Source of the DNA: an uncultured Bacilli bacterium
GTDB lineage: Bacteria; Bacillota_I; Bacilli_A; RF39; UBA660
Reading direction: 5' to 3'
Length of the DNA: 64,000 nt
NCBI GenBank assembly: GCA_947629315.1
Contig: CANRDB010000005.1
Location: 1-64,000 of the forward strand
Below are positions 54,097 to 63,491 of the stretch, piece by piece (within the stretch, counting starts at the first letter, position 1; each line of letters opens with the position of its first letter). The translations under genes and the position numbers were made by a program. A model generated the notes under the pieces. That model saw nothing but the letters and a program-made list of their open reading frames with translations. It searched no databases and was not told the DNA's origin.

Positions 54097-54704
54097 TGAA
54101 ATATCCTACTACTATTCAAAATTTAATAGAGTGTTTTGAGCATCTTCCAGGAATTGGCGAAAAGACAGCTGAGCGTTTAGCACTCGCAACTTTAGATTTC
54201 GATGAAGAAGTTATTGATATCTTTGCAAAATCATTAAAAGATACAAAAAAGAAAATAAAAAGATGTTCTCGTTGTAATAATTTAGCAGAGTCAGAATTGT
54301 GTGATGTTTGTAAGGATGATACACGAGATCATGAAATATTATGTGTAGTTGAAAACCCAAAAAATATTATATTATTTGAAAAATTAGGAACTTTTCATGG
54401 ATATTATCATGTAATTGACGGATTAATTTCCCCATTAGATGGTATTAATCCAGAAGATGTTCATATTCCACAATTAATTGATCGAATTCAAAAGGAAAAT
54501 ATCAAAGAAGTTATTTTAGCACTAAAACCAAGTGTTGAGGGAGAAACTACTTCTCTTTATATTTCAAAATTATTAAATAATACAAATGTTCTTGTTTCTA
54601 AAATAGCGCATGGAGTTCCTTTAGGAGCTGATATGGATTATGTGGATTCTTTGACACTAGAATTAGCGCTTGAAAACAGGAAAAAAATATCTAATGATGA
54701 TTAG
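54096..54704 (+). CDS. recR: Recombination protein RecR
   Basis: 202 residues. Helix-hairpin-helix HLPGIGEKTAERLAL, zinc finger CSRCNNLAESELCDVC, Toprim motif CVVENPKNIILFE and a C-terminal Walker-B-like segment. Ring-forming partner of RecF and RecO in gap repair. Starts in the stop codon of ybaB. Confidence 0.97.
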   Translation: MKYPTTIQNLIECFEHLPGIGEKTAERLALATLDFDEEVIDIFAKSLKDTKKKIKRCSRCNNLAESELCDVCKDDTRDHEILCVVENPKNIILFEKLGTFHGYYHVIDGLISPLDGINPEDVHIPQLIDRIQKENIKEVILALKPSVEGETTSLYISKLLNNTNVLVSKIAHGVPLGADMDYVDSLTLELALENRKKISNDD

Positions 54705-54748
54705 TTCTTAACCTTGTTTCTTTGAATACATTTTATTAGGTGAAATGT

Positions 54749-54934
54749 ATGAAAAAAATATGGAAAGGTATTCGAAGAATCATTATTAGTTCTTTTTTGC
54801 TTTATGGATATAATTTGTTAGTACAACCTCTCAATTTAATGATTCCTATTAATCTTATTACTGTTTCTGTAGTTTCTCTATTGGGAGTTCCTTCTCTCAT
54901 TGCTATGATTTTAATTTTAATATATATTTACTAG
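54749..54934 (+). CDS. bofA: BofA-family pro-sigma-K processing regulator
   Basis: 61 residues with two membrane segments. The signature LLVQPLNLMIPINLITVSVV, then SLLGVPSLIAM, matches the BofA family, which in Bacillus holds the SpoIVFB protease inactive until late sporulation. Gene order recR-bofA is that of B. subtilis, strengthening the call. It is shorter than Bacillus BofA (87). The ATG after TTAGGTGAAATGT was preferred to an in-frame GTG three codons upstream, which is part of the ribosome-binding site. Confidence 0.85.
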   Translation: MKKIWKGIRRIIISSFLLYGYNLLVQPLNLMIPINLITVSVVSLLGVPSLIAMILILIYIY

Positions 54935-54946
54935 TAGGAGGTAAGC

Positions 54947-55903
54947 ATGTTAGATGAATATCAATTAGAACAACCAATTATCTATAAAACCATCTTAAAT
55001 GCTATTAAAAAGGATACCATTACTCATGCTTATTTAATAGAATTAAATGGTTATTCTAAAGGACTAGATTTTGCGCTTTCCATGGCAAAATTTCTCCTTT
55101 GTCCTCATCATTATACCAATTTAAAACAATGCCAGGATTGTCATCAATGTCAGACTATTGATGATGGAAATTTTCTAGAAATAAAAATTATCAAACCAGA
55201 TGGGCAATGGATTAAAAAAGAACAATTAGAAGAATTACAACAAGAATTTAATAGAAAGGCGATTGTCGGAAATCAAAAAATTTATATTATTGATGGGGTT
55301 GATCATCTCAATACATATTCTGCTAATTCAATTCTAAAATTTTTAGAAGAACCCGTTCCTGGAATTATTGCTATCTTACTAGTTGATAATGCTTATCAAG
55401 TAATGAAGACAATTCTATCAAGGTGTCAAATTTTATCGTTAAAAAAAGAAAAAAATAAAGAATATGACACGTTACCTACAAAACAGTTATTAGCGAATTT
55501 CTCTTTTCATAATCAGGAAGAAATTGATAATTTTTTAGAGACTGCAGATGAAAAGATAGAGGTAATGATTGATTATATTACCTATTTTGAAAAACATGGC
55601 TATCAGTCTATTATCTATAAAAATAAGTCATTTTTAGAAGTGTTTAAAAGTGATTTATTTCTTGTATTTCAGTGGTTTATATTGTATTATAAAGATGTCC
55701 TTAATTATATATTGAATCGACATTTAGAATTCTTTGAACAAGAAAAAGATACTATTCAAGAAGTAGCTAGTCAAAATACCGTATTAAGTATTTCAAAAAA
55801 AATAGAGATTCTACTTACTTTGAGTGAAAAAATTAAATATAATATAAATTCGAATATGTTAATGGACAAGCTTATTATTGAGTTAATGGAGGTGAAAAAA
55901 TGA
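54947..55903 (+). CDS. holB: DNA polymerase III delta' subunit
   Basis: 318 residues. AAA+ clamp-loader fold with a zinc knuckle CPHHYTNLKQCQDCHQC and SRCQILSL; Walker A is absent, as expected for the non-hydrolysing delta' subunit. QEFNRKAIVGNQKIYIIDGVDHLN is the usual Walker-B-like region. tmk, commonly just upstream in Bacilli, is absent. Overlaps ricT by four bases. Confidence 0.93.
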   Translation: MLDEYQLEQPIIYKTILNAIKKDTITHAYLIELNGYSKGLDFALSMAKFLLCPHHYTNLKQCQDCHQCQTIDDGNFLEIKIIKPDGQWIKKEQLEELQQEFNRKAIVGNQKIYIIDGVDHLNTYSANSILKFLEEPVPGIIAILLVDNAYQVMKTILSRCQILSLKKEKNKEYDTLPTKQLLANFSFHNQEEIDNFLETADEKIEVMIDYITYFEKHGYQSIIYKNKSFLEVFKSDLFLVFQWFILYYKDVLNYILNRHLEFFEQEKDTIQEVASQNTVLSISKKIEILLTLSEKIKYNINSNMLMDKLIIELMEVKK

Positions 55904-56694
55904 TTCAAGTAGTAGGAGTTCGATTTAAAGAAAATGGAAAGGTATATCATTTTTCGCCTAACGATGTTGAATTTAATGTAAATGATAAAGTGGTAGTAGA
56001 AACCGAACGGGGATTACAGTTAGGAATCATTGCTACTAATCCTTATGAGATAGAAGATCACAATTTAAAATCTGCTCTTAGTAAAGTAATCCGAATAGCT
56101 ACTGAGGAAGATTTAAAACAGAATGAAAAAAATAAAGAAAATGAGAAAAAAGCATTAAAAAAATGTCGTGATTTGGTAAGAAAATATAAATTAAACATGT
56201 ATATTATTGATGCTAATTATACTCTTGATCGTTCTCAATTATTTTTCCGGTTCATGGCGGATGAAAGAGTAGATTTTCGTTCTTTAGCTAAGGATTTGGC
56301 GAATTTTTATAAGACTAGAATTGAATTACGCCAGATTGGAGTTCGTGATAAGGCAAAAGAAATAGGTGGATATGGTTCTTGTGGCCGTCCATTATGTTGT
56401 GCCAAATTTTTATCGGATTTTGATTCTGTATCTATTAACATGGCAAAAAATCAAAATATTGCTTTAAATCCTACGAAAATTAATGGGGTATGTGGTAGAC
56501 TACTTTGTTGCTTAAAATATGAAGATGAATGTTATCAAGAATGCCGGAAAGGTTTGCCAAAAGTTGGAAAAAAAGTAACAACAGACCAAGGCGAAGGAAA
56601 AGTAATGAGTATTGATGTCTTAAAAGGAACCTATCGCGTGAATATTCCTGATGTAGGAATTGTAGATTTAGAGAAAGAAAAAGATGAAAGTTAA
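55900..56694 (+). CDS. ricT: PSP1 domain protein RicT (YaaT)
   Basis: 264 residues. Starts MIQVVGVRFKENGKVYHFSP. Cys-rich signature GGYGSCGRPLCCAKFLSDFD and GVCGRLLCCLKYEDECY is that of RicT, which together with RicA and RicF binds iron-sulfur clusters and controls RNase Y maturation in B. subtilis, where it also affects competence and sporulation. RicA and RicF are not in the window. Confidence 0.96.
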   Translation: MIQVVGVRFKENGKVYHFSPNDVEFNVNDKVVVETERGLQLGIIATNPYEIEDHNLKSALSKVIRIATEEDLKQNEKNKENEKKALKKCRDLVRKYKLNMYIIDANYTLDRSQLFFRFMADERVDFRSLAKDLANFYKTRIELRQIGVRDKAKEIGGYGSCGRPLCCAKFLSDFDSVSINMAKNQNIALNPTKINGVCGRLLCCLKYEDECYQECRKGLPKVGKKVTTDQGEGKVMSIDVLKGTYRVNIPDVGIVDLEKEKDES

Positions 56695-57403
56695 AAATTA
56701 TTTATTAGGATATAAGAATTTGTATATTTATCAAGATACTAGTATGTTTCATTTTTCATTAGATTCTGTTTTATTACCAAATTTTATTACGATTCCTAAA
56801 AATACTAGAAAGATTCTTGATATAGGGTGTGGAAATGCACCGATTCCTTTAATTTTATCAACGAAAGTGGATTGTCCTATTGTCGGTGTCGAAATTCAAA
56901 AAGATGTTGCCTCATTAGCGCAAGAATCTGTATGTTGTAATCATTTGGAAAAGCAAATTACCATATTAGAGGGAGATATTAATGAATTATCAAAGGATAT
57001 GGAAGAAGAATCTTTTGATATAATTACATGTAATCCCCCTTATTTTAAGTATAAAAAGACATCAAATGTCAATGATAGCGAATATAAGACAATTGCTCGT
57101 CATGAAGTTTCTTTGACTTTGGAACAGTTGATACAGATAAGTGGTCGGTTACTATCTCATAATGGAGTATTAGGATTAGTCCATCGACCAGAACGCATGA
57201 TGGAGATATTAGAATATATGAGAATGTATCATATTGAACCAAAGAAAATTAGATTGATTCATCCCCATTTAGAGGAAGAAGCAAATATTCTATTAATTGA
57301 GGGAAGAAAAAATGGAAAAACAGGTTTAAAAGTCTTACCTCCTTTAATTACCCATACCAAAACAGGAGAATATACTGACGAAGTAAAAAAATATTTTGAA
57401 TAA
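56684..57403 (+). CDS. trmN6: tRNA1(Val) (adenine37-N6)-methyltransferase family protein (TrmN6/YabB)
   Basis: 239 residues. S-adenosylmethionine site ILDIGCGNAPIPLIL and the N6-adenine methylase motif ITCNPPYFK. Corresponds to yabB downstream of ricT in B. subtilis. Overlaps ricT by 11 bases. Confidence 0.92.
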   Translation: MKVKNYLLGYKNLYIYQDTSMFHFSLDSVLLPNFITIPKNTRKILDIGCGNAPIPLILSTKVDCPIVGVEIQKDVASLAQESVCCNHLEKQITILEGDINELSKDMEEESFDIITCNPPYFKYKKTSNVNDSEYKTIARHEVSLTLEQLIQISGRLLSHNGVLGLVHRPERMMEILEYMRMYHIEPKKIRLIHPHLEEEANILLIEGRKNGKTGLKVLPPLITHTKTGEYTDEVKKYFE

Positions 57404-57420
57404 AGTAAAGAGGTGATGTT

Positions 57421-58269
57421 ATGTCACAGAAAAGTTATGATGGAAGTCCAACTCTCTATTTAATTCCAACACCCATTGGAAATATGGATGATTTAACCTA
57501 TCGTACTGTAAAAGTATTAGAAGAAGTGGATGTCTTATTTTGTGAAGATACACGAGAGACAGGACTTCTTTTAAACTACTTAGGGATTAAAAAGAAATTG
57601 ATTGCGAACCATGAACACAATGAGACTCATAATTATCAAAAAATATTGAAACTATTACAAGATGGAAAGCAAGTTGGACTAGTGAGTGATAGAGGAACAC
57701 CTGTCATTAGCGATCCGGGATATGAACTTGCAAAATTTGTAATGGAAAACGGATACAATGTAGTGGCTCTTCCGGGAGCAACTGCACTGATTCCTGCTTT
57801 AATTAGTTCTGGATTACCTCCACATCCCTTTTTGTTTTATGGATTTTTAAATAGTAAAATTTCTAAAAAAGAAAAAGAATTAGAGAGTTTAAAAAATGAG
57901 AAAGCAACGATGATATTTTATGAAGCTCCGCATCGTATGCTAGAGACTTTAAACTGTATGAGAAAGGTGTTGGGAAATAATCGTGGTATTAGTATTTCCC
58001 GGGAAATAACAAAAAAGTATGAAGAAATTTATCGAGGTACAATTTGTGGATTACTGGAAAATCCGATAGAATTAAAGGGTGAATTTGTACTCGTAGTAGC
58101 GGGAAATAATGATATGGAAGATTTTTCTCATTTAACTCTTCAAGAGCATGTGAATCTCTATTTAGAAGATGGTCTTTCGAAAATGGATGCCATCAAAAAA
58201 GTTGCACAAGAGCGCGGAATGAAAAAAAGTGAAGTCTATAATGAATACTTAAAACAGGAGGAGAGCTAA
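57421..58269 (+). CDS. rsmI: 16S rRNA (cytidine1402-2'-O)-methyltransferase RsmI
   Basis: 282 residues. TLYLIPTPIGNMDDLTYRTVK, CEDTRET, LVSDRGTPVISDPGYELAKF and LPGATALIPALISSGL are RsmI signatures of this tetrapyrrole-methylase-fold enzyme. Start after AAAGAGGTGATGTT. It carries an exact Noc-binding sequence within its coding region (57994-58007). Confidence 0.96.
   Translation: MSQKSYDGSPTLYLIPTPIGNMDDLTYRTVKVLEEVDVLFCEDTRETGLLLNYLGIKKKLIANHEHNETHNYQKILKLLQDGKQVGLVSDRGTPVISDPGYELAKFVMENGYNVVALPGATALIPALISSGLPPHPFLFYGFLNSKISKKEKELESLKNEKATMIFYEAPHRMLETLNCMRKVLGNNRGISISREITKKYEEIYRGTICGLLENPIELKGEFVLVVAGNNDMEDFSHLTLQEHVNLYLEDGLSKMDAIKKVAQERGMKKSEVYNEYLKQEES
57994..58007. other. Exact Noc-binding site (NBS)
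   Basis: ATTTCCCGGGAAAT, a perfect 14-base palindrome identical to the B. subtilis Noc-binding consensus, within rsmI codons for Ser-Arg-Glu. A Noc-type protein with matching specificity residues is encoded at 31889-33742. Confidence 0.8.
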
Positions 58270-58270
58270 C

Positions 58271-58831
58271 ATGAAATTGATGGTAGGTTTGGGAAATCCT
58301 GGAAAAGAATATGAGAATACAAGACATAATGTTGGATTCATGGCAATTGATCGAATTGCTCAATTTTTAAATGTAACTTTTGATAAAGAAAAGTTTCAGG
58401 GAAAATACGCAGAAGTTTTATACGAAAACGAAAAATATATTCTATTAAAACCTCAAAAATACATGAATTTATCGGGTGAGGTAGTAGGTGACTTTGTTCG
58501 ATTTTTTAAAATAGACATTTCGGATATCCTTATTCTATATGATGACTTAGATACTCCCGTAGGAAGTATGAGATTACGGTCTCAGGGAAGTAGTGGAGGA
58601 CATAATGGTATTAAAAATATTGAGCAGCACTTACAAACCCAAAAATATAATCGTATAAAATTTGGAATATCCAACAATAAAATGATGGATACTAAAGATT
58701 ATGTATTAGGTCGCTTTTCTAAAGAAGAACAAGAAGTGATGAATCAAACATTAGAAAAGGTAGTCGATATTTTTAAAGATTATCCAAAGATGAGTTTTGA
58801 AAATTTAATGAATAAATATAATGGTAAATGA
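58271..58831 (+). CDS. pth: Peptidyl-tRNA hydrolase
   Basis: 186 residues. LMVGLGNPGKEYENTRHNVGFMA with the catalytic His, KPQKYMNLSGE and LILYDDLDTPVG are conserved. Releases tRNA from prematurely dropped peptidyl-tRNA. Starts one base after rsmI, with its own terminator. Confidence 0.97.
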   Translation: MKLMVGLGNPGKEYENTRHNVGFMAIDRIAQFLNVTFDKEKFQGKYAEVLYENEKYILLKPQKYMNLSGEVVGDFVRFFKIDISDILILYDDLDTPVGSMRLRSQGSSGGHNGIKNIEQHLQTQKYNRIKFGISNNKMMDTKDYVLGRFSKEEQEVMNQTLEKVVDIFKDYPKMSFENLMNKYNGK

Positions 58832-58847
58832 TGATTTATCATTTTTT
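58826..58847 (+). terminator. Rho-independent terminator of pth
   Basis: AAATGAT, loop GATTT, ATCATTT then TTT, overlapping the end of the gene. Short A+T-rich stem. Confidence 0.5.
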
Positions 58848-58864
58848 CGCGTAGGGAGGAAATT

Positions 58865-61800
58865 ATGACAAAGTATTTTTCAGTATTTCAACAATCAGAT
58901 GTTTTTCAAAAAGAAGATGCTATTGCAGGATTGACACCAGAATTAAAAGTTCAATATGTCGTCAATTCCTTTGAAAATAGAGAAGACTCTATCGTTTTTG
59001 TGTGTTCTACTCTCTATGAAGCGAATCAATATTTTCAAAAATTTTTGAATTATACGAATCATGTCTATTTTTTTCCAATGGATGATTTTTTAACAAGTGA
59101 AGCGTTAGCAATTTCTCCAGAATTAAAAATTACGAGATTAGAAACATTAAAAAAAATAACAGAAGAACGTTCGATTGTAGTTACTAATTTGATGGGGTAT
59201 CTTCGTTTTTTACCTCCTAAAGAAATTTATCTAGATAGCTATGTCTCTTTAAAAGTTAACGAAGATCATGAATTAGAAAAATTAGTAGAAAAATTATATG
59301 CTATTGGGTATTCGAGAGAAACCATTGTAAATAAAACAGGAGAAATGGCTGTTCGTGGATATGTAGTTGATATTTTCCCTATTGGCAGAGAAAACCCTAT
59401 TCGTCTTGAATATTGGGGGGATACGATTGAAAGTATTCGGGAATTTAATGTCGATACGCAGCTGACTATTCTTCCTTTGCAGGAGATTTCGATTGCTCCT
59501 AATACAGAATTTTTGATTGGCAAACCTTTAGAATTAGAAGAAAAACAAAAAAATTTACCAAAATATGTAAAACCAGTTTCTCTTTCTGATTATTTTGAAA
59601 AAACTTGTGTTGTCTTCAATGATTATCAAACAATTGAGGCAAATGTAGCCATTTTAATAGAAGAAATGGAAGAATATCGAAAGAATAATGATGAAGATTC
59701 CCATACAGAGTATATGTTTCCTTTTCAAATTCCTAAAAATGTATTATATTTAACAGATTTTGATAATCCTGTGATGACAGCCAAAAACACGAAAAAATAT
59801 CAATCATTTTCCTTAGACAATTTTCAGGGAAAGCCAGCAGATATCAATAAAAGATTAAATCAGTATCTAAAAGACCACTATATTGTTATTCTTTGTTTAA
59901 GTAGTCGTTATTTAGCCAACCGTTTAATGGATCAATTAGAGAATCCATTTATGGTACTGACAAATGCTTCAGAATTATTTGAAGATAAAATTAACGTTAT
60001 TTTATGTAAGATTTCTGAGGGGTATATCTACGATAAATATGTAGTAATTACGGAAAAAGAAATTTTTAATAAAAAAGAAGTCAATACTGCTTATAAAACG
60101 AACTTTAAAATGGGCAGTAAAGTCAGGGATATTAATAAACTGGAGATAGGGGATTATATTGTTCATAATGTCCATGGTATTGGTAGGTATTGTGGAATTA
60201 AAACTTTAACGAAAAATGGATTGCAGAAAGATTATTTGATGCTGGAATATAAAGGAGGAGATAAACTATATATTCCGGTTGAAAAATTGGAACTCATCAG
60301 TAAGTATTCTTCTGCAGAAGGAATTGCTCCTCATTTGAATAAATTAGGAGGCGTAGAGTGGCAAAAAACGAAATTACGAGTAAAGCAAAAGTTAGAAAGT
60401 ATTGCGAAGGAATTGTTGGAATTGTATGCTTTACGGGAGAGTTCTGAGGGATTTTCTTTTCAACCGGATGATGAAAATCAATTAGCTTTTGAGAAAGAAT
60501 TTATTTATGAAGAAACACCTGATCAAATCCGCGTTATTGATGAAATAAAAAAAGATATGGAAAGTACTCATCCGATGGATCGATTACTTTGTGGAGATGT
60601 CGGTTATGGTAAGACAGAAGTGGCTTTCCGAGCTATCTTTAAAGCCGTTATGTCGGGAAAACAGGTAGCCTTGTTATGTCCAACAACCATTCTTTCTAAT
60701 CAACACTACTACAATGCTTTAGATCGCTTTAAAAATTTTTCTGCTAATATTGAACTGTTGAATCGGTTTGTTTCTCCTAAAAAACAAAAAGAAATTATTC
60801 AAAGATTAAAAGAAGGAAAAGTAGATGTTTTAATAGGAACCCATCGTATTTTAAGTGATGATATTGTATTTAAAAATTTAGGATTATTAATCATTGATGA
60901 GGAACAGCGTTTTGGCGTTAAACACAAAGAGAAAATTAAACAGTACAAAAATAATATTGATGTTTTAACTTTATCAGCAACCCCTATTCCAAGAACTCTT
61001 CAAATGTCGATGACGGGGGTGAGAAGTCTTTCTCTTATCGAAACACCTCCGACCAATCGATATCCCATTCAAACTTATGTCTTAGAGGAAAATCGACAAA
61101 TTATCAAAGATGCTATCTATAAAGAGTTATCTCGAGAGGGGCAAGTATTTATTCTCTATAATAATATTGAGAACATGACTGAAAAAGCACGAGAGATTCA
61201 GTTACTAGTTCCAGAAGCTAGGATTGTATGTGCTCATGGAAAAATGGATAAACAATCCTTGGAAGATGTCATGATACATTTTATGGATAAAGAATATGAT
61301 ATTCTTCTTTGTACAACTATTATTGAAACGGGAATTGATATTCCTAGTGTAAATACACTAATTATTATCGATGCCGATCGCTTTGGATTATCTCAACTTT
61401 ATCAAATTCGCGGTCGAGTAGGAAGAAGTAATAAAATTGCTTATTGTTATTTAATGTATAATAAAGGAAAAATTCTTTCTGATATTGCTACCAAAAGATT
61501 AAATGTCATTAAAGAATTTACTGAGCTTGGTAGTGGGTTTAGTATTGCCATGCGAGATTTGGCTATTCGTGGCGCAGGTGATTTACTTGGAAGTGAACAG
61601 GCAGGATTCGTCGATAGTGTGGGAGTAGAATTGTTTATCCGGATGTTGAATGATGAAGTAAAACGTCTAAAAGGGGAAAAAGTCGAAGAGGAAACAGCGG
61701 AAACTCAACCATTATTAGAAGTAGCGACTACAATTACCGATGATTATGTGCAAGAAGAGGACTTAAAAATTGAAATTCACAAAATGATTAATGAGATTCA

Positions 61801-62155
61801 TACAGAAGAAGATTTTGAAAGAGTAAAGCAAGAACTAGAAGATCGCTTTGGAACACTTAATGACGAAGTATTAATTTATATGAAAGAGGAATTGTTTGAA
61901 ACCGAAGCAAAGGAACTAGCTATTACTAAAATTATGCAAACGAAGAATTTTATTGAAATTCATCTTCCAAAAGAATTAACTAACCATATCAATGGAGATC
62001 AGTTATTCTTAAGAGTATGCTCATTAACTCGTAAATTCCGCTTTGGCATGAAAAATCAAGAACTAATTATTATTTTAGATACAGTGAATTTAGACAAACA
62101 TTATATTGATTATTTAATGGAATTACTTAAAATTATTAAGGAATCTAAAAAGTAA
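58865..62155 (+). CDS. mfd: Transcription-repair coupling factor Mfd
   Basis: 1096 residues. UvrB-homology domains 1-3 at the N-terminus, RNA-polymerase-interacting domain (VHNVHGIGRYCGIKTL), helicase with Walker A CGDVGYGKTEVAFRA, DEEQRFGV (DEEQ box), SATPIPRTLQM, and C-terminal TRG/regulatory domain (DSVGVELFIRML). Displaces stalled RNA polymerase and recruits UvrA/B. Fin (yabK), which lies between pth and mfd in Bacillus, is absent. Confidence 0.97.
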   Translation: MTKYFSVFQQSDVFQKEDAIAGLTPELKVQYVVNSFENREDSIVFVCSTLYEANQYFQKFLNYTNHVYFFPMDDFLTSEALAISPELKITRLETLKKITEERSIVVTNLMGYLRFLPPKEIYLDSYVSLKVNEDHELEKLVEKLYAIGYSRETIVNKTGEMAVRGYVVDIFPIGRENPIRLEYWGDTIESIREFNVDTQLTILPLQEISIAPNTEFLIGKPLELEEKQKNLPKYVKPVSLSDYFEKTCVVFNDYQTIEANVAILIEEMEEYRKNNDEDSHTEYMFPFQIPKNVLYLTDFDNPVMTAKNTKKYQSFSLDNFQGKPADINKRLNQYLKDHYIVILCLSSRYLANRLMDQLENPFMVLTNASELFEDKINVILCKISEGYIYDKYVVITEKEIFNKKEVNTAYKTNFKMGSKVRDINKLEIGDYIVHNVHGIGRYCGIKTLTKNGLQKDYLMLEYKGGDKLYIPVEKLELISKYSSAEGIAPHLNKLGGVEWQKTKLRVKQKLESIAKELLELYALRESSEGFSFQPDDENQLAFEKEFIYEETPDQIRVIDEIKKDMESTHPMDRLLCGDVGYGKTEVAFRAIFKAVMSGKQVALLCPTTILSNQHYYNALDRFKNFSANIELLNRFVSPKKQKEIIQRLKEGKVDVLIGTHRILSDDIVFKNLGLLIIDEEQRFGVKHKEKIKQYKNNIDVLTLSATPIPRTLQMSMTGVRSLSLIETPPTNRYPIQTYVLEENRQIIKDAIYKELSREGQVFILYNNIENMTEKAREIQLLVPEARIVCAHGKMDKQSLEDVMIHFMDKEYDILLCTTIIETGIDIPSVNTLIIIDADRFGLSQLYQIRGRVGRSNKIAYCYLMYNKGKILSDIATKRLNVIKEFTELGSGFSIAMRDLAIRGAGDLLGSEQAGFVDSVGVELFIRMLNDEVKRLKGEKVEEETAETQPLLEVATTITDDYVQEEDLKIEIHKMINEIHTEEDFERVKQELEDRFGTLNDEVLIYMKEELFETEAKELAITKIMQTKNFIEIHLPKELTNHINGDQLFLRVCSLTRKFRFGMKNQELIIILDTVNLDKHYIDYLMELLKIIKESKK

Positions 62156-62158
62156 AAT

Positions 62159-62190
62159 GATATTCAGATGATTACTGGATATCTTTTTTT
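62159..62190 (+). terminator. Rho-independent terminator of mfd
   Basis: GATATTCAG, loop ATGATTA, CTGGATATC then seven T. The remaining bases up to the spoVT-like gene show nothing else I can support. Confidence 0.85.
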
Positions 62191-62322
62191 CAATGTCAAA
62201 ATGAAAAATATAGAAAAGTTTAATATGTCGTTTCAAAAAGAAGATTATAGAATGATTTATTTTGAAAATTCCTTGTATAACTAGAAAAAAAACAAACAAA
62301 CTATTGTTAGAGAGGAGTTTGT

Positions 62323-62757
62323 ATGTCAAAAACAACAATTATACGAAAAATAGATGAATTAGGGCGAATTGTCTTGCCAAAAGATATTCGAAAAAGTTTA
62401 AATATTCATACAGGAGATTTATTGGAATTAAAAACGGATGCCGAAACACTATCGATTTCCAAGTATTCCAGCATTCAAGATATTCGTTATTTGGCCACCT
62501 TATTATTAGATACTGTTTATGAACAGTACCATATAGAGGGAATTTTAGTAGAAAATGACAATATCATTAGTATTCCTGGAGCAGTTTCAAAAAAGAAAAT
62601 AGAAGAAAAGCAAATGTTAGGAGAGAAAATAGTAGAACATATCGTAGTAGATGAGAGAACAGTGGGGGACTTTATCTTTTTTGTATCCTCGGAAAAAGGA
62701 AAAGAACTCCTTTCTTTTCTAACCTTATTTTTGAAAAAATATCTTGAAGAAAGTTAG
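62323..62757 (+). CDS. spoVT: SpoVT-like AbrB-family transcription regulator
   Basis: 144 residues. N-terminal swapped-hairpin AbrB domain (IIRKIDELGRIVLPKDIRKS, then LNIHTGDLLELKT) followed by a shortened GAF-like C-terminal domain. SpoVT is a sigma-G-dependent regulator of late forespore genes, 178 residues in B. subtilis; this copy is shorter but in the syntenic position after mfd. A different AbrB paralogue cannot be excluded by sequence alone. Start after GAGAGGAG. Confidence 0.85.
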   Translation: MSKTTIIRKIDELGRIVLPKDIRKSLNIHTGDLLELKTDAETLSISKYSSIQDIRYLATLLLDTVYEQYHIEGILVENDNIISIPGAVSKKKIEEKQMLGEKIVEHIVVDERTVGDFIFFVSSEKGKELLSFLTLFLKKYLEES

Positions 62758-62772
62758 AAGTTGTGCTATAAT
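62744..62772 (+). promoter_or_regulatory. Promoter of the T-box-dut-metG unit
   Basis: TTGAAG, 17-base spacer, TATAAT, inside the last codons of spoVT. Predicted start about 62779. Confidence 0.75.
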
Positions 62773-62778
62773 GAAGCC

Positions 62779-62991
62779 ATTCAAAGGCGAAGAAAGAAAG
62801 AAGAATAAGGAAGATTATTTAGAGAACTTGGATAGGTGAAAGCAAGTTAATTGGAATTATTTCGAATGGGTCTGGAGCTTTTTATAGGAAAGTATAAAAC
62901 GTATACCGCGTTAAGGTTTGAGTGTATAAATTTATTTATAAATTAAGGTGGTACCGCGTCATCACGTCCTTATGTTGGACGTGATTTTTTT
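62779..62991 (+). promoter_or_regulatory. T-box riboswitch, methionine specifier
   Basis: Stem I with apical GGTGAAAGC (62834-62842) and, on its 3' side, the specifier loop CGAATGGGTCTGGAG in which ATG (62866-62868) is the Met codon; then the universal T-box AAGGTGGTACCGCG (62945-62958), which would form the antiterminator with uncharged tRNA, and a terminator ATCACGTCC/GGACGTGAT with T run (62961-62991). Uncharged tRNA-Met should thus permit read-through into dut and metG. The specifier agrees with the downstream synthetase. Confidence 0.93.
62961..62991 (+). terminator. T-box-controlled terminator
   Basis: ATCACGTCC, loop TTATGTT, GGACGTGAT, then TTTTTT; alternative to the antiterminator formed by AAGGTGGTACCGCG. 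Confidence 0.9.
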
Positions 62992-63006
62992 GTAAGTAGG
63001 TGTAAA

Positions 63007-63489
63007 ATGAGAAAATTTGAAAAAATTAGTTTTGAGAGGTGGCAAAAGGACATAAATTCTTCTAGAGAAGAGTACAATCGTTTTGAACTTCCCAAGAGAC
63101 AAACAAAATATAGTGCAGGATATGATTTTCGAATGCCTATTGACTGTACTATCCAACCCGGAGAAAGAAAGAATCTTCCAACAGGAGTTAAGATTCAAAT
63201 GAATTCAGATGAGATGCTTTTATTAGTAGTAAGAGGAAGTACAGGAGTAAAACATAATGTTCGCTTGACGAATCAAGTAGGTGTCTTTGAAAGTGATTTT
63301 TATAATAATGAAACAAATGAAGGACATGCTATGGTTAGTCTTCAAAATGAGGGAACAGAGCCCTTTGTCATCAAAAAGGGAGATCGTTTAGTACAAGGAA
63401 TATTTACGAAATTTTTAACTGTTGATAATGAAGAAACAATTACTAATATTCGTAAAGGTTCTAATGGAAGTACAAATATGGAGGAATAA
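63007..63489 (+). CDS. dut: dUTPase-family nucleotide hydrolase
   Basis: 160 residues. Trimeric dUTPase motifs in order: YSAGYDFRM (1), VRGSTGVKHN (2), TNQVGVFESDFYNN (3), IKKGDRLVQGIF (4) and IRKGSNGSTN (5). The enzyme would make dUMP and keep uracil out of DNA; motif 2 is slightly atypical (RGSTG rather than RSGLA-like), so dCTP-deaminase-like activity cannot be excluded. It lies between the Met T-box and metG and so is predicted to be co-regulated with the synthetase. Confidence 0.82.
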   Translation: MRKFEKISFERWQKDINSSREEYNRFELPKRQTKYSAGYDFRMPIDCTIQPGERKNLPTGVKIQMNSDEMLLLVVRGSTGVKHNVRLTNQVGVFESDFYNNETNEGHAMVSLQNEGTEPFVIKKGDRLVQGIFTKFLTVDNEETITNIRKGSNGSTNMEE

Positions 63490-63491
63490 GA

